The translations under genes and the position numbers were made by a program. Below, piece by piece: positions 7,873 through 15,839 of a stretch of 36,113 nucleotides of DNA. The stretch's first letter is position 1; the number at the start of each line of letters is the position of its first letter. The DNA comes from Fulvivirga sp. GTDB taxonomy: Bacteria > Bacteroidota > Bacteroidia > Cytophagales > Cyclobacteriaceae. The stretch lies in NCBI GenBank assembly GCA_028280565.1, contig JANQLQ010000022.1, forward strand, positions 1 to 36,113, read 5' to 3'. The notes beneath the pieces were generated by a model. It was not told where the DNA came from and ran no database searches. It saw only the letters and a list, made by a program, of their open reading frames with translations.

Positions 7873-8532
7873 CTATCCTTTAAAACGGAACTTCAGGTAT
7901 TTAATATCGTGCCCCTGTTCATTGAACTTTTGTTCATAACGGGTACGTATCTCGTAACATTCCGGGCGTAGATCTGAATGGTAGAGGTCATAAGTGTACT
8001 GGAGATCCTGGATGTCGTTGGCATTTTTTAACATGTGCAGGGTGTATTCAAAAAGGCCGGTGTTATCCGTTTTAAGACGAACCCAGCCTTCTTTTCCCAG
8101 TAGATATTTATAAAGTGCCAGGTAACGAGGATGGGTTACTCGTCTTTTTTCATCCCTATCCCTAGGCCTGGGATCAGGGAAGGTGATCCATATTTCCGAT
8201 ACTTCGGAGGGCAAAAAAAAGTGCTCTAACTCCAAGATATGGGTGCGTAGGAAAGCAACATTGGTCAAATTTTCTTCCAAAGCGATACCGCTCCCCTTCC
8301 ATATCCGGTCTCCTTTTAGATCTATACCAATGTGATTGCAATTAGGGTGAAGCCGGGCCAGCCCAATCGTGTACTCTCCACGACCACAGGTAAGCTCCAG
8401 AATAAGGGGATTGTCATTTTTGAAGTGTTCCTGCCAATGCCCTTTGATCGTCTCAAACTTGGGTTTACCCGGCTCTAAGATATTGTCTCTCAGTGCATTT
8501 TCAGCAAATCTTTTTAGTTTTCCCCTACTCAT
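7873..8532 (-). CDS. trmB: tRNA (guanine-N7-)-methyltransferase
   Basis: This enzyme methylates G46 in the variable loop of tRNAs using S-adenosylmethionine. The 219-residue protein has the SAM-binding motif ILELTCGRGEYTIGLA near residue 45, the acidic ribose-binding position in HIGIDLKGDR, and the TrmB signature TFPDPRPRDRDEKRR. The C-terminal IRTRYEQKF matches the TxYE-type motif of the family. I chose the ATG at 8530-8532 (MSRGKLKRFAENA), the family's normal N-terminus, over a TTG three codons upstream. A perfect TAnnTTTG element ends six bases before this ATG, so the mRNA may be almost leaderless. It is transcribed away from folC with a 75-nt gap. Confidence 0.95.
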   Translation of the reverse strand: MSRGKLKRFAENALRDNILEPGKPKFETIKGHWQEHFKNDNPLILELTCGRGEYTIGLARLHPNCNHIGIDLKGDRIWKGSGIALEENLTNVAFLRTHILELEHFFLPSEVSEIWITFPDPRPRDRDEKRRVTHPRYLALYKYLLGKEGWVRLKTDNTGLFEYTLHMLKNANDIQDLQYTYDLYHSDLRPECYEIRTRYEQKFNEQGHDIKYLKFRFKG

Positions 8533-8538
8533 AGGGCG

Positions 8539-8570
8539 CAAAAGTAGGATGTGTGATAATTCTTAACAAA
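8539..8570 (-). promoter_or_regulatory. Strong Bacteroidota-type promoter of trmB
   Basis: On the minus strand TTTG (complement of 8567-8570) is followed after exactly 20 nt by TACTTTTG (complement of 8539-8546), a perfect -33/-7 pair. The start codon ATG comes only six bases later. Transcription normally begins a few bases after the -7 element, so the transcript should start at or within a few bases of the ATG. Confidence 0.65.
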
Positions 8571-8607
8571 TAGAAAAGTACGGTCAATAAGTAAGTTAAA
8601 GCGTGGT

Positions 8608-9894
8608 CTAAAGGCCCTCTATTTCGGCAATTACAAAAGTGCTTCCCCCTACAAACACCATATCATTTCCTCCTGCCGCGGATATTGCCCTGTTCAGCGC
8701 CTCGTTTACATCCTCAATCACTTCACCTTTTAACCCAAAGGGTTCTGCGGCCTCCATAAGCGACTGTGCTGGCTTTGCCCTGGGAATTTTTGCATTACAG
8801 AAATAAAAAAAGGCGTCTTTGGGTAGCAGGGATAGTACATCGTCAATTTCCTTATCTTCTACCATACCCCATACCATGTACAGCTTATCATGAGGCGTAT
8901 CCTGTATTTGACGGAGTATGGACTGGACACCCGCCTTATTATGCCCTACATCGCAGATCACAAGCGGTTTTTTACGCAGTACTTGCCACCTGCCTTTTAA
9001 CCCGGTATTGGTGACCAGGTTCTGAAGGCCATTCCGTGTATGCTCATCCTCAATGATAAACCCCCTTTCCGCTAACAACGCCAGCGTTTTTAGCACCCCG
9101 GGGTAATTGTGCAACTGGTAATCTCCTTGCAGCCCCGGGGTAAAATCTAAGTCTTTTTGATTTAGCCTGTTGATCCGCACCTGGCGGCCATACCAGCGCG
9201 CTTGGTATTCCTCGAAAGCATAGTGAATAGCGGCTTGGCTTGACTTAGCTTTTTTATCAAACACATGTGAGAGCTGGGGTTGTTTTTCACTGATCACCAC
9301 CGGGGTATGTGTTTTGATGACCCCTGCCTTTTCCCCGGCAATTTTTTCAAGCGTATCGCCCAGCCACTGTTTATGATCATCGCTGATATTAGTGACCAGG
9401 CTCACTTCGGGCAGAATTACATTCGTAGAGTCAAGCCGTCCCCCCATACCTACTTCTATGATGGCTATATCTACCTGTTCAGTAGCAAAATAGTCAAATG
9501 CCATCGCTACGGTGATCTCAAAAAAAGAAGGTTCGAGCTTATCGATCATCGGCCGGATGCGATTGACAAAATCGATAATAAACGACTGGCTGACCGGCAT
9601 CCCATTGATCTTGATCCTTTCAGAAAAGTCGACTAAATGCGGGGAGGTATAGAGGCCGGTCTTATACCCGGCTTCTTGCAATACAGAGGCCAGCATATGA
9701 GAAGAACTGCCTTTTCCATTGGTTCCGGCTACGTGAACGGATTTAAAACGGTGCTGGGGTAAGCCTAAAAAGTCGCACAGCTGTTCGGTGTTTTTAAGGT
9801 CTTTTCGAAAGGCTGCCCCACCCACTCTCTGGAAAACAGGGAGTTGGGTGTAGAGATACTCTATAACTTCCGGGTAGGTGGTGAATTTATCCAT
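8608..9894 (-). CDS. folC: Bifunctional folylpolyglutamate synthase / dihydrofolate synthase
   Basis: FolC joins glutamate to dihydropteroate and extends the polyglutamate tail of folates, keeping cofactors in the cell for enzymes such as MetF and MetH. The 428-residue protein shows the Mur-ligase-like ATP site VAGTNGKGSSSHML, the folate signature YTSPHLVDFSERI, the metal-site region IIEVGMGGRLDSTN, TNISDDHKQWLG with AGEKAGVIK, and the C-terminal-domain ICDVGHNKAGV. I chose ATG 9892-9894 (MDKFTTYPEV), which fits the family; an upstream TTG would add 30 unconserved residues. A near-consensus -7 element (CATATTTG on the minus strand, 9916-9923) lies just ahead of it and supports this start. Confidence 0.95.
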   Translation of the reverse strand: MDKFTTYPEVIEYLYTQLPVFQRVGGAAFRKDLKNTEQLCDFLGLPQHRFKSVHVAGTNGKGSSSHMLASVLQEAGYKTGLYTSPHLVDFSERIKINGMPVSQSFIIDFVNRIRPMIDKLEPSFFEITVAMAFDYFATEQVDIAIIEVGMGGRLDSTNVILPEVSLVTNISDDHKQWLGDTLEKIAGEKAGVIKTHTPVVISEKQPQLSHVFDKKAKSSQAAIHYAFEEYQARWYGRQVRINRLNQKDLDFTPGLQGDYQLHNYPGVLKTLALLAERGFIIEDEHTRNGLQNLVTNTGLKGRWQVLRKKPLVICDVGHNKAGVQSILRQIQDTPHDKLYMVWGMVEDKEIDDVLSLLPKDAFFYFCNAKIPRAKPAQSLMEAAEPFGLKGEVIEDVNEALNRAISAAGGNDMVFVGGSTFVIAEIEGL

Positions 9895-9984
9895 CAGGTT
9901 CGAAAAAATCGTCGGCAAATATGAATAATATTTTCGACCCGGTGATTTAAGATTGACGATTTTACCAGGAGCATTTATTAACAA

Positions 9985-10215
9985 TCACCAAGATAAGTTC
10001 GGTTCAATTCTTTTAATTTTTAGAATTCTAAATCCAAAAACGACATTGGAGGAATATTGTAAAAAAAGCCTCCCTATTCCATTAACATAACGGTTATACA
10101 AAAGGCCATTAACCAAGCTCTCGTACCTCGCATTTTGACCTTTAGAATAATACTCCATTATACACCTTGTGCAATCCTTCAAGGTAATAAATGAGTCTAT
10201 ATCGGCACATGTCAT
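9985..10215 (-). CDS. Small hypothetical ORF upstream of folC, doubtful
   Basis: A 76-codon reading frame from an ATG at 10213-10215. The protein has three cysteines near the N-terminus (C3, C15, C18) and a basic C-terminal part, with no signal peptide and no motif that I recognise. It lies in an AT-rich stretch that otherwise has no gene and ends 90 nt before the folC start. Length and composition are compatible with chance. Reported only because the gap would otherwise be empty. Confidence 0.22.
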   Translation of the reverse strand: MTCADIDSFITLKDCTRCIMEYYSKGQNARYESLVNGLLYNRYVNGIGRLFLQYSSNVVFGFRILKIKRIEPNLSW

Positions 10216-10443
10216 TTAAGTACGACAAGAGGCTACTTTTAAACAAAATCATAAAAATGATCAAAATGTTATTATAAACTTACATTGATTATAACCCATT
10301 ATTATGGCTAAACATTGCAACAAGAAGAATGCCTAACAATTTTTAATTGATTACTAGGAACTTAGCTTTTTGAGTACTTTGGTTTTGTTAAATTGTTTGG
10401 TATTTCAAGCTCATGTTTGTATTGTTCTCTCTTAAAATGACTT

Positions 10444-10472
10444 TTTGAGAACTGGGTTTGCTAATATCTTTA
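10444..10472 (+). promoter_or_regulatory. Candidate promoter of the TIG-domain lipoprotein gene
   Basis: TTTG at 10444-10447 is followed after 17 nt by TATCTTTA at 10465-10472, one mismatch from TAnnTTTG. The lipoprotein ATG lies 163 nt downstream, which would be a long leader, and the spacing is short, so the call is tentative. The surrounding 10216-10635 is AT-rich and shows no other feature. Confidence 0.3.
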
Positions 10473-10635
10473 CACAGGATTAGGAGGATAAAGTGATTAC
10501 CACTATTCCTAATTCTATATTATCATTTAGGTTTAGGTGATCATTATTAATCCTATCACCTCAAAGCCTTATAATCACGAATTCAAAACGAGTGAAGCTT
10601 TTATGATTTACCTCTCATTGCAAATCGTACAAAAA

Positions 10636-11307
10636 ATGAAACCGTTATATTCTATTCTACCTATTATAGTTGGACTAAACTTATTAATTATAGGTTGTGA
10701 GGAACCTAATTCCTTTGAACCTTATGAATCAAGGAAGATTATTCTTTATGCCCCTGAGCCTCCTGGGGGAATACCGGGTGCCCTAATTAATGTAGTTGGC
10801 TTACGCTTCAGCCCGGTTCCAGGAGAAAATGATGTAACTATCGGTGGATTACAAGCAGAAGTATTATCTGCAAAAGAGAATAGCCTTTTAGTCAGAATAC
10901 CCAGTAACGCTGATTTTGCAGAAACGGAATTGATCGTATCTAGGTACGAAATGGAACCTGATACAGCCGGAATTATCGTCTCAGACACTCCTCTTGCCCA
11001 AGTGAATAGGATACTTACTACTACTGGTCCTCCGGGAGCAATGGTAACCATAGTTGGAAAAGGGTTTAATCCAAATATGGGGACCTACATTGTATATTAT
11101 GAGGATTTATCAGAAGGTTTTTTCGTTCCTGTTACCGAAGACAATAAATATATTAACACACTTTTGTCAGCTTCTAGCGATTCGCTTAGGCTTGAGATCC
11201 CAAAAAAGTTCCAAGAAGGCAGGGTAAGATTAAATTTAGAAACACTAGGAAGACCATCTAATGCGAGATATACCATTTTCACCCCGGAATTTACTATTAC
11301 ACACTAA
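10636..11307 (+). CDS. Lipoprotein with two IPT/TIG-type domains
   Basis: A 223-residue protein starting at an ATG that gives a clean lipoprotein signal (MKPLYSILPIIVGLNLLIIGC, Cys21); an upstream GTG would bury it behind 33 extra residues. After the cysteine come two immunoglobulin-like IPT/TIG repeats. The first runs from PPGGIPGALINVVGLRFSP to about residue 112, and the second starts at TTGPPGAMVTIVGKGFNP and runs to the C-terminus. Each has the family pattern G-x-x-V-x-I-x-G-x-G/R-F. Such lipoproteins in Bacteroidota are often surface-exposed glycan- or polymer-binding partners of SusC/SusD systems, but no susC or susD lies nearby, so the ligand is unknown. It seems to be monocistronic. 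Confidence 0.8.
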   Translation: MKPLYSILPIIVGLNLLIIGCEEPNSFEPYESRKIILYAPEPPGGIPGALINVVGLRFSPVPGENDVTIGGLQAEVLSAKENSLLVRIPSNADFAETELIVSRYEMEPDTAGIIVSDTPLAQVNRILTTTGPPGAMVTIVGKGFNPNMGTYIVYYEDLSEGFFVPVTEDNKYINTLLSASSDSLRLEIPKKFQEGRVRLNLETLGRPSNARYTIFTPEFTITH

Positions 11308-11551
11308 ATTATTCAATAAACATAACTCGCCTTAAACGATTGAAGGTCTGAGGTACTAAAAATTCCATAGGATCTCCAAGGCAGGAGATAACAAAAGCAG
11401 AACTTCAAGCCCCCAGTCAACCGTTGCTAACCGAAGCCAATTCGATTATTTTTGAAGGATTTAGCTTTAAGAGATCGACTTTTTTTTCGTGAAGTTGACA
11501 GTTTAAGTCTGCGATATATCATTTCCTAGTCCCTTCTTTTCGATTTCTTTT

Positions 11552-11559
11552 TACCTTCG
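11552..11559 (+). promoter_or_regulatory. Candidate -7 element of the aminotransferase gene
   Basis: TACCTTCG differs from the TAnnTTTG consensus at one position and lies 18 nt before the start codon, a typical short Bacteroidota leader. No convincing -33 TTTG is visible. The remainder of the 270-nt gap 11308-11577 shows nothing recognisable. Confidence 0.3.
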
Positions 11560-11577
11560 TACATCAAATTCCATAAA

Positions 11578-12897
11578 ATGCGTCAAAATCTACTGCGCCA
11601 GGGAGCGGATGAGCTTACCTATGAGATCAGGGGGATCGTCAAGAAAGCTGAGCAGCTCCAAGCTTTGGGTTACAGGATACACTGGGAAAACATCGGCGAC
11701 CCCATTCAAAAGAACAGGAAGCTGCCCGCCTGGATGAAAGAGACTATTGTCAGTTTACTCAACGAGGACAAAACGTATGGGTACAGCCATTCTAAGGGTC
11801 TATTAGCTACCCGCGAATTTTTGGCCTCCAAGACCAATGCCCTCGGCGGCGCCCAGGTCAATGTCGAGGACATTACTTTTTTCAACGGGTTAGGAGATGC
11901 CATCGCCAAGATCTACCAGTTCTTGATCCCTACCGCCCGGGTCATAGGCCCATCCCCGGCATACTCTACCCATTCTTCCGCCGAGGCAGCCCATGCCAAC
12001 GCCCACCCCATCACCTACACCTTGGACCCGGAGAATTCATGGTACCCGGACCTGGACGACCTGTACATGAAGGTAAAATACAATGCCAGTATAGTGGGCA
12101 TCTTGGTGATCAACCCGGATAACCCCACGGGTATGGTCTACCCCAGGCCTATTTTAGAGCGTATTGTTGAGATGGCGAAGGAGTTTAACCTATTTCTTAT
12201 TTTCGACGAGATCTATCAAAACATCATTTACAACGATGCGAGCACGGCTTCTATGGCAGAAGTTATTGGTGACGTCCCGGGTATTTCGCTTAAGGGGATC
12301 TCCAAGGAATTTCCCTGGCCCGGGGCTCGCTGTGGCTGGGCGGAATATTACAATCGACATGCCGATAGTGACTTTGATAAGCTCTGCCAGACGATCGATA
12401 ACGCCAAGATGATAGAAGTAAGCTCCACTACCTTACCCCAGTTGGCCATTCCGCGTATCATGGGGGACCCGCGCTATGCAGCATTTTTAAAAGAAACGAA
12501 CGACCAGATCGGGGAGCGTAGTAAGTATCTCACTGAAGTTTTTTGTGGTATCGAGGGCATTCAATTCAACCTTACTAATGGCGCCTTTTACAATACGATT
12601 ATTTTCAAAAATGGTGTGTTAAATGAACACCAGTTTCTACCTATTAAAGATGAAAAGGTGAAAGCCCTTTTAGGGACATGGTTATCACCGGGTATGGAGC
12701 TGGACCAACGATTTGTCTACTATCTACTGGCGGCAAAACAAGTGTGTGTAGTCCCTATCTCCGCCTTTGCCTCGGAACTCTTGGGTTTTAGAATGACCTT
12801 ACTGGAGGCAGATCAAGACGAGCAAAAGGAAACCTATAAGCGTATTAAAGAGGGATTAGAGGAATATTTAAAACCAAGTATGAGCCATAGTTTATAA
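11578..12897 (+). CDS. Class I/II pyridoxal-phosphate aminotransferase (AlaA/AspC-like)
   Basis: A 439-residue fold-type I aminotransferase, cytosolic. PLP-site features are NPDNPTG at residues 179-185, Asp210 in IFDEIY, the Schiff-base Lys243 in KGISKEFPWPGARCGW, and the substrate-carboxylate arginine expected near the C-terminus. The N-terminal IGDP (residues 39-42) and YGYSHSKGLLATRE are typical of the alanine/aspartate aminotransferase group. Exact substrate cannot be read from sequence; glutamate-pyruvate or aspartate activity are the usual possibilities. It is a little longer than E. coli AlaA (405 aa). The next gene begins 30 nt downstream on the same strand, so it may lead the 12928-15788 cluster, although the products have no obvious metabolic link. 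Confidence 0.9.
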   Translation: MRQNLLRQGADELTYEIRGIVKKAEQLQALGYRIHWENIGDPIQKNRKLPAWMKETIVSLLNEDKTYGYSHSKGLLATREFLASKTNALGGAQVNVEDITFFNGLGDAIAKIYQFLIPTARVIGPSPAYSTHSSAEAAHANAHPITYTLDPENSWYPDLDDLYMKVKYNASIVGILVINPDNPTGMVYPRPILERIVEMAKEFNLFLIFDEIYQNIIYNDASTASMAEVIGDVPGISLKGISKEFPWPGARCGWAEYYNRHADSDFDKLCQTIDNAKMIEVSSTTLPQLAIPRIMGDPRYAAFLKETNDQIGERSKYLTEVFCGIEGIQFNLTNGAFYNTIIFKNGVLNEHQFLPIKDEKVKALLGTWLSPGMELDQRFVYYLLAAKQVCVVPISAFASELLGFRMTLLEADQDEQKETYKRIKEGLEEYLKPSMSHSL

Positions 12898-12927
12898 CAT
12901 TGCTCATCAACCCAACTATTCTTAAAG

Positions 12928-13719
12928 ATGAAAAGAATTATCCTACTGCTGGCAGTTTGCGTTATATCCACGGGACATGAACTTTTTTTAAAGACAGGTT
13001 CACATTTTTTAAAAAGTCATTCGTCCGCTGAATTATACCTGTTTAACGGGACATTTGATACCAGTGAGAACATCATCACTAGGGATAGGATCATAGCGGC
13101 ACAGATCATAGGTCCAGGTTTCAAATTCCTGCCGGCACAAGAGGATTACTACGATAAAGACAAAGCCACCTATTTAAGGTTTAAAACCGGTGATGCAGGT
13201 ACCTACGTAGCTGGCGTTTCCACCTTACCAAGGGTCATTGAATTAAGTGCCAATGATTTTAAGGACTACCTACAACATGAGGGATTAACCGATGTGATCG
13301 CCGAACGCGAGCAGAAAGGCTTATCCGGCAACCCTGCCAAAGAGCGATATTCAAAGCACGTGAAAGCGTTGTTACAAGTGACGGGAAAAAGAACTTCTCA
13401 TTTCAACACCCGCTTGGGATACCCGATAGAGTTTATTCCGAAAGCGAATCCTTACGATCTTTCGGTAGGCGATGCTTTGACGTTAACCCTATTAATGGAT
13501 GGAAAAGCAGTAACAAACCAGGTAGTCCATTACAGCTACCGGCCGGCAAGCGGTACGCCTACTGAGAGATCTGGACGTACAAATAGTAAAGGGGAGATCA
13601 CCCTCCTTTTAGACCACCCGGGCCAATGGTATGCAGCCACCATCCACATGGCTGAAAGCGACGAGGAGAACGTTGACTACGTATCTAATTGGGCTACATT
13701 AACTTTCGAGGTGAGGTAA
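12928..13719 (+). CDS. DUF4198 domain protein, exported
   Basis: A 263-residue protein with a hydrophobic N-terminus (MKRIILLLAVCVISTG) that looks like a secretion signal, followed by HELFLKTGSHFLKSHSSAEL. It matches the DUF4198 pattern: an N-terminal His-containing strand after the signal peptide, then a C-terminal Ig-like part (ANPYDLSVGDALTLTLLMDG, later GEITLLLDHPGQWYAATIHM). DUF4198 proteins are periplasmic and some are linked to nickel or cobalt uptake (NikM/CbiK-like), but no metal transporter lies here. It starts 30 nt after the aminotransferase and ends 3 nt before the pentapeptide-repeat gene, so it is probably co-transcribed. Confidence 0.75.
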   Translation: MKRIILLLAVCVISTGHELFLKTGSHFLKSHSSAELYLFNGTFDTSENIITRDRIIAAQIIGPGFKFLPAQEDYYDKDKATYLRFKTGDAGTYVAGVSTLPRVIELSANDFKDYLQHEGLTDVIAEREQKGLSGNPAKERYSKHVKALLQVTGKRTSHFNTRLGYPIEFIPKANPYDLSVGDALTLTLLMDGKAVTNQVVHYSYRPASGTPTERSGRTNSKGEITLLLDHPGQWYAATIHMAESDEENVDYVSNWATLTFEVR

Positions 13720-13722
13720 GTC

Positions 13723-14295
13723 ATGGAAGCAAACTATATCAGCAACGAGAATTTTGACCGGGTAAACTACACCGATACCGTACTGGCCAAGGGTGAGTAC
13801 GAGGATTGTACTTTCACCCATTGTGTATTCGCCCAAGTGGACCTGCAAAGGGTCACCTTTGTTGAGTGTATTTTTGAAAATTGTGATATCAGCATGGCGA
13901 ATATCAATGGTACGGCTTTCCGAGAGGTAAGGTTTGAAAATTGCAAACTGCTGGGTTTACGTTTCGAGCATTGCAATGAATTTTTGTTTTCCGTAGGGTT
14001 CAATTCGTGCCAGCTCAACTTATCCTCTTTTTACAATCTTTCATTAAAAAGTACTCGTTTTGAAAACTGTAATCTTTCCGAGGTAGATTTTGCAGGAACG
14101 GACCTTACAGGGGCCATTTTCAACCATTGTGATCTTCAAAACGCCCTATTCGACAATACGATATTGGAAAAGGCGGATCTGCGCACATCTTTCGGCTTTA
14201 CTATCGATCCGGAAGGAAATCGTGTGAAAAAAGCTAAGTTTTCTTTGGATGCGTTGCCAGGGCTTTTGACCAAGTATGATATCATAATAGGCTAA
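13723..14295 (+). CDS. Pentapeptide-repeat protein
   Basis: A 190-residue protein made of A(D/N)LxX-type pentapeptides forming a right-handed beta-helix. From residue 25 to 165 the pattern repeats with central F/L positions and many cysteines (CTFTHCVF, CIFENCDIS, FENCKLLGLRFEHC, FENCNLSEVDFAGTDLTGA, FNHCDLQNALFDN). There is no signal peptide, so it is cytoplasmic. Some family members (Qnr, MfpA) mimic DNA and protect gyrase, but the cysteine-rich pattern here is that of the common uncharacterised group, so quinolone resistance should not be inferred. Its ATG lies 3 nt after the stop of the DUF4198 gene. Confidence 0.88.
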   Translation: MEANYISNENFDRVNYTDTVLAKGEYEDCTFTHCVFAQVDLQRVTFVECIFENCDISMANINGTAFREVRFENCKLLGLRFEHCNEFLFSVGFNSCQLNLSSFYNLSLKSTRFENCNLSEVDFAGTDLTGAIFNHCDLQNALFDNTILEKADLRTSFGFTIDPEGNRVKKAKFSLDALPGLLTKYDIIIG

Positions 14296-14350
14296 GACTT
14301 TACTACCGGCCTTTAATCTTAAAAACCCTAAGTAACTGCATCAAAAATCT

Positions 14351-14686
14351 ATGGATTATCACAACAAGAAATTCAGACCCTTAAGTAGCTCTGAAAACAG
14401 TGAAACTTCTGGTGAGACTATTTTTCATTACCAACAGGAAGGTAATATTGTCACCTCCCAATACCACGGAGGCAAAATAATACGCGGGCATTTGCTTGGG
14501 CTAGTCGATGAAAAGGGATGCATCGATATGCGGTATCACCAAGTTAACACGGAAGGGGAGTTGATGACGGGGATTTGCTATTCAAAACCCGAAACGATGA
14601 CCAATGGTAAAATAAGACTTCACGAGTCGTGGCAATGGACCTCGGGGGATGGTTCGAAGGGACAATCTATTTTAGAAGAGATCTAA
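14351..14686 (+). CDS. Conserved 111-aa protein (family often labelled N-acetylglutamate synthase)
   Basis: A small soluble protein of 111 residues with conserved blocks NKKFRPLSSSENSETS, IFHYQQEGNIVTSQYHGGKI, HLLGLVDEKGCIDMRYHQVN and RLHESWQWTSGDGSKGQS. The pattern of alternating strands suggests an eight- to ten-stranded small beta-barrel. From memory, relatives are widespread in Bacteroidota and Firmicutes and are sometimes labelled N-acetylglutamate synthase. It has no GNAT acetyl-CoA motif and is far too short for ArgA, so I regard that label as unsupported. It lies 55 nt after the pentapeptide gene in the same direction. Confidence 0.8.
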   Translation: MDYHNKKFRPLSSSENSETSGETIFHYQQEGNIVTSQYHGGKIIRGHLLGLVDEKGCIDMRYHQVNTEGELMTGICYSKPETMTNGKIRLHESWQWTSGDGSKGQSILEEI

Positions 14687-14735
14687 TGGCTTGACGAAGG
14701 TACTTATTGCTCATTTCTTTCGTTCTAAGATCATT

Positions 14736-15788
14736 ATGACCAGGGTCTACTGGGTTCTTTACTTCATCGTGCATACCTCAACCTCGATTGCACAAATTGC
14801 CAACTTATCCGCATTGGATAGCTTGGTACCGGCCAGCGATAAAACTTTAGTTTTCTTAGGTGAACAGCATACCTCCGCGGCAAATCCGATCATCACCTAT
14901 GAGCTGATCAAACACTTGAACAGAACACGAGCTTTAACCGAATTCTTCATCGAATTCGGTCCTTCCGAGGCTTATCTATATAATCTTTATCTCAAAACCG
15001 GGGAAGAACGTTTGCTAAAAGGAACACTTTATGGCGGCGTGTTCAATGAATGGAAAACATTTTGGAAGAAGTTATACGAATTCAACACAGGACTACCTAG
15101 TGACCGCAAGTTAGAAATCATCGGGGTAGATTTCGATAAGCCGCAAACTTTTGCTTTTGCGCTTAATGAGTTGGTCAAAGGGTATGATTTTCCTCCAGGC
15201 TCGTTGGATTCTCTACATCTTGTTACACAAACCGAGTCATTTTCAGCCCTACGTAATAATCGTTTCCCCTCGGGGGAAGACAAGAAGTTCATGATAAGTG
15301 CACAAGATGTTTTAAAAGGCCTAATTAAAAAATACCCGATAGCGTTTAAAGATGAAGATTTGGCCTATTTTGAGGCTATCATCCGGAATTCGGTACAAGG
15401 ATTTGGCGGGGACCGTGAGCATGGGCTTTACCAAAATATCAATAGGCACATAGCAAAATCCCCAAACACTATTTTTTTTATGCTTACAGGACAGGGACAT
15501 GCCAATTATGCAGCAAAGAATATAGCCCATTTATTGAAATCTAACCCTATTATCAACATGGTCAGTGGCCTTATTATCTATCATAACAGTGAAATTTCCC
15601 ACCAGGGCTTTGACCGAATCAAAATTAGCCGAGGATTAGAAAATAAACCATGGAAAAAATATAAAGAACAACTTGGAGAATCTGCTGTAACCGAACATAC
15701 TTTGATAGACTTGGCGCTTATTCCACAGTTACTTCGGTATGCGGATTACATCATTGTTTCAAAAGACCAAAAGCTTTTGTCCTTTTAG
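14736..15788 (+). CDS. Secreted TIKI/ChaN/erythromycin-esterase-like protein
   Basis: A 350-residue protein starting at an ATG that gives a signal peptide (MTRVYWVLYFIVHTSTSIAQ); a TTG 15 codons upstream would spoil it. The mature part has the EreA/TIKI superfamily pattern: VFLGEQHTSAANPI near residue 40, FFIEFGPSEAYLYN, EIIGVDFDK, and the later LTGQGHANYAAKN with a conserved histidine. Members include haem-binding ChaN, erythromycin esterases and TIKI metalloproteases, all using the GExH region. The catalytic type cannot be decided here. It is periplasmic or secreted. It is the last gene of the plus-strand run and converges on the TonB-like gene; no clear terminator is visible in the 51-nt gap. 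Confidence 0.7.
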   Translation: MTRVYWVLYFIVHTSTSIAQIANLSALDSLVPASDKTLVFLGEQHTSAANPIITYELIKHLNRTRALTEFFIEFGPSEAYLYNLYLKTGEERLLKGTLYGGVFNEWKTFWKKLYEFNTGLPSDRKLEIIGVDFDKPQTFAFALNELVKGYDFPPGSLDSLHLVTQTESFSALRNNRFPSGEDKKFMISAQDVLKGLIKKYPIAFKDEDLAYFEAIIRNSVQGFGGDREHGLYQNINRHIAKSPNTIFFMLTGQGHANYAAKNIAHLLKSNPIINMVSGLIIYHNSEISHQGFDRIKISRGLENKPWKKYKEQLGESAVTEHTLIDLALIPQLLRYADYIIVSKDQKLLSF

Positions 15789-15839
15789 AAGTCTATTTCG
15801 TTATGGCCTGGCCAAATTTTCAATAAGATCCCAAGCGAA

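Noticed and set aside
9895-9984. Extended folC start at a TTG giving 30 more residues
   Set aside because: The extra residues are not family-like, and a -7-like element lies within them; the ATG at 9892-9894 fits the family.
13723-14295. Qnr-type quinolone-resistance protein
   Set aside because: It is a pentapeptide-repeat protein but has the cysteine-rich pattern of the generic family, with no Qnr-specific loops visible.
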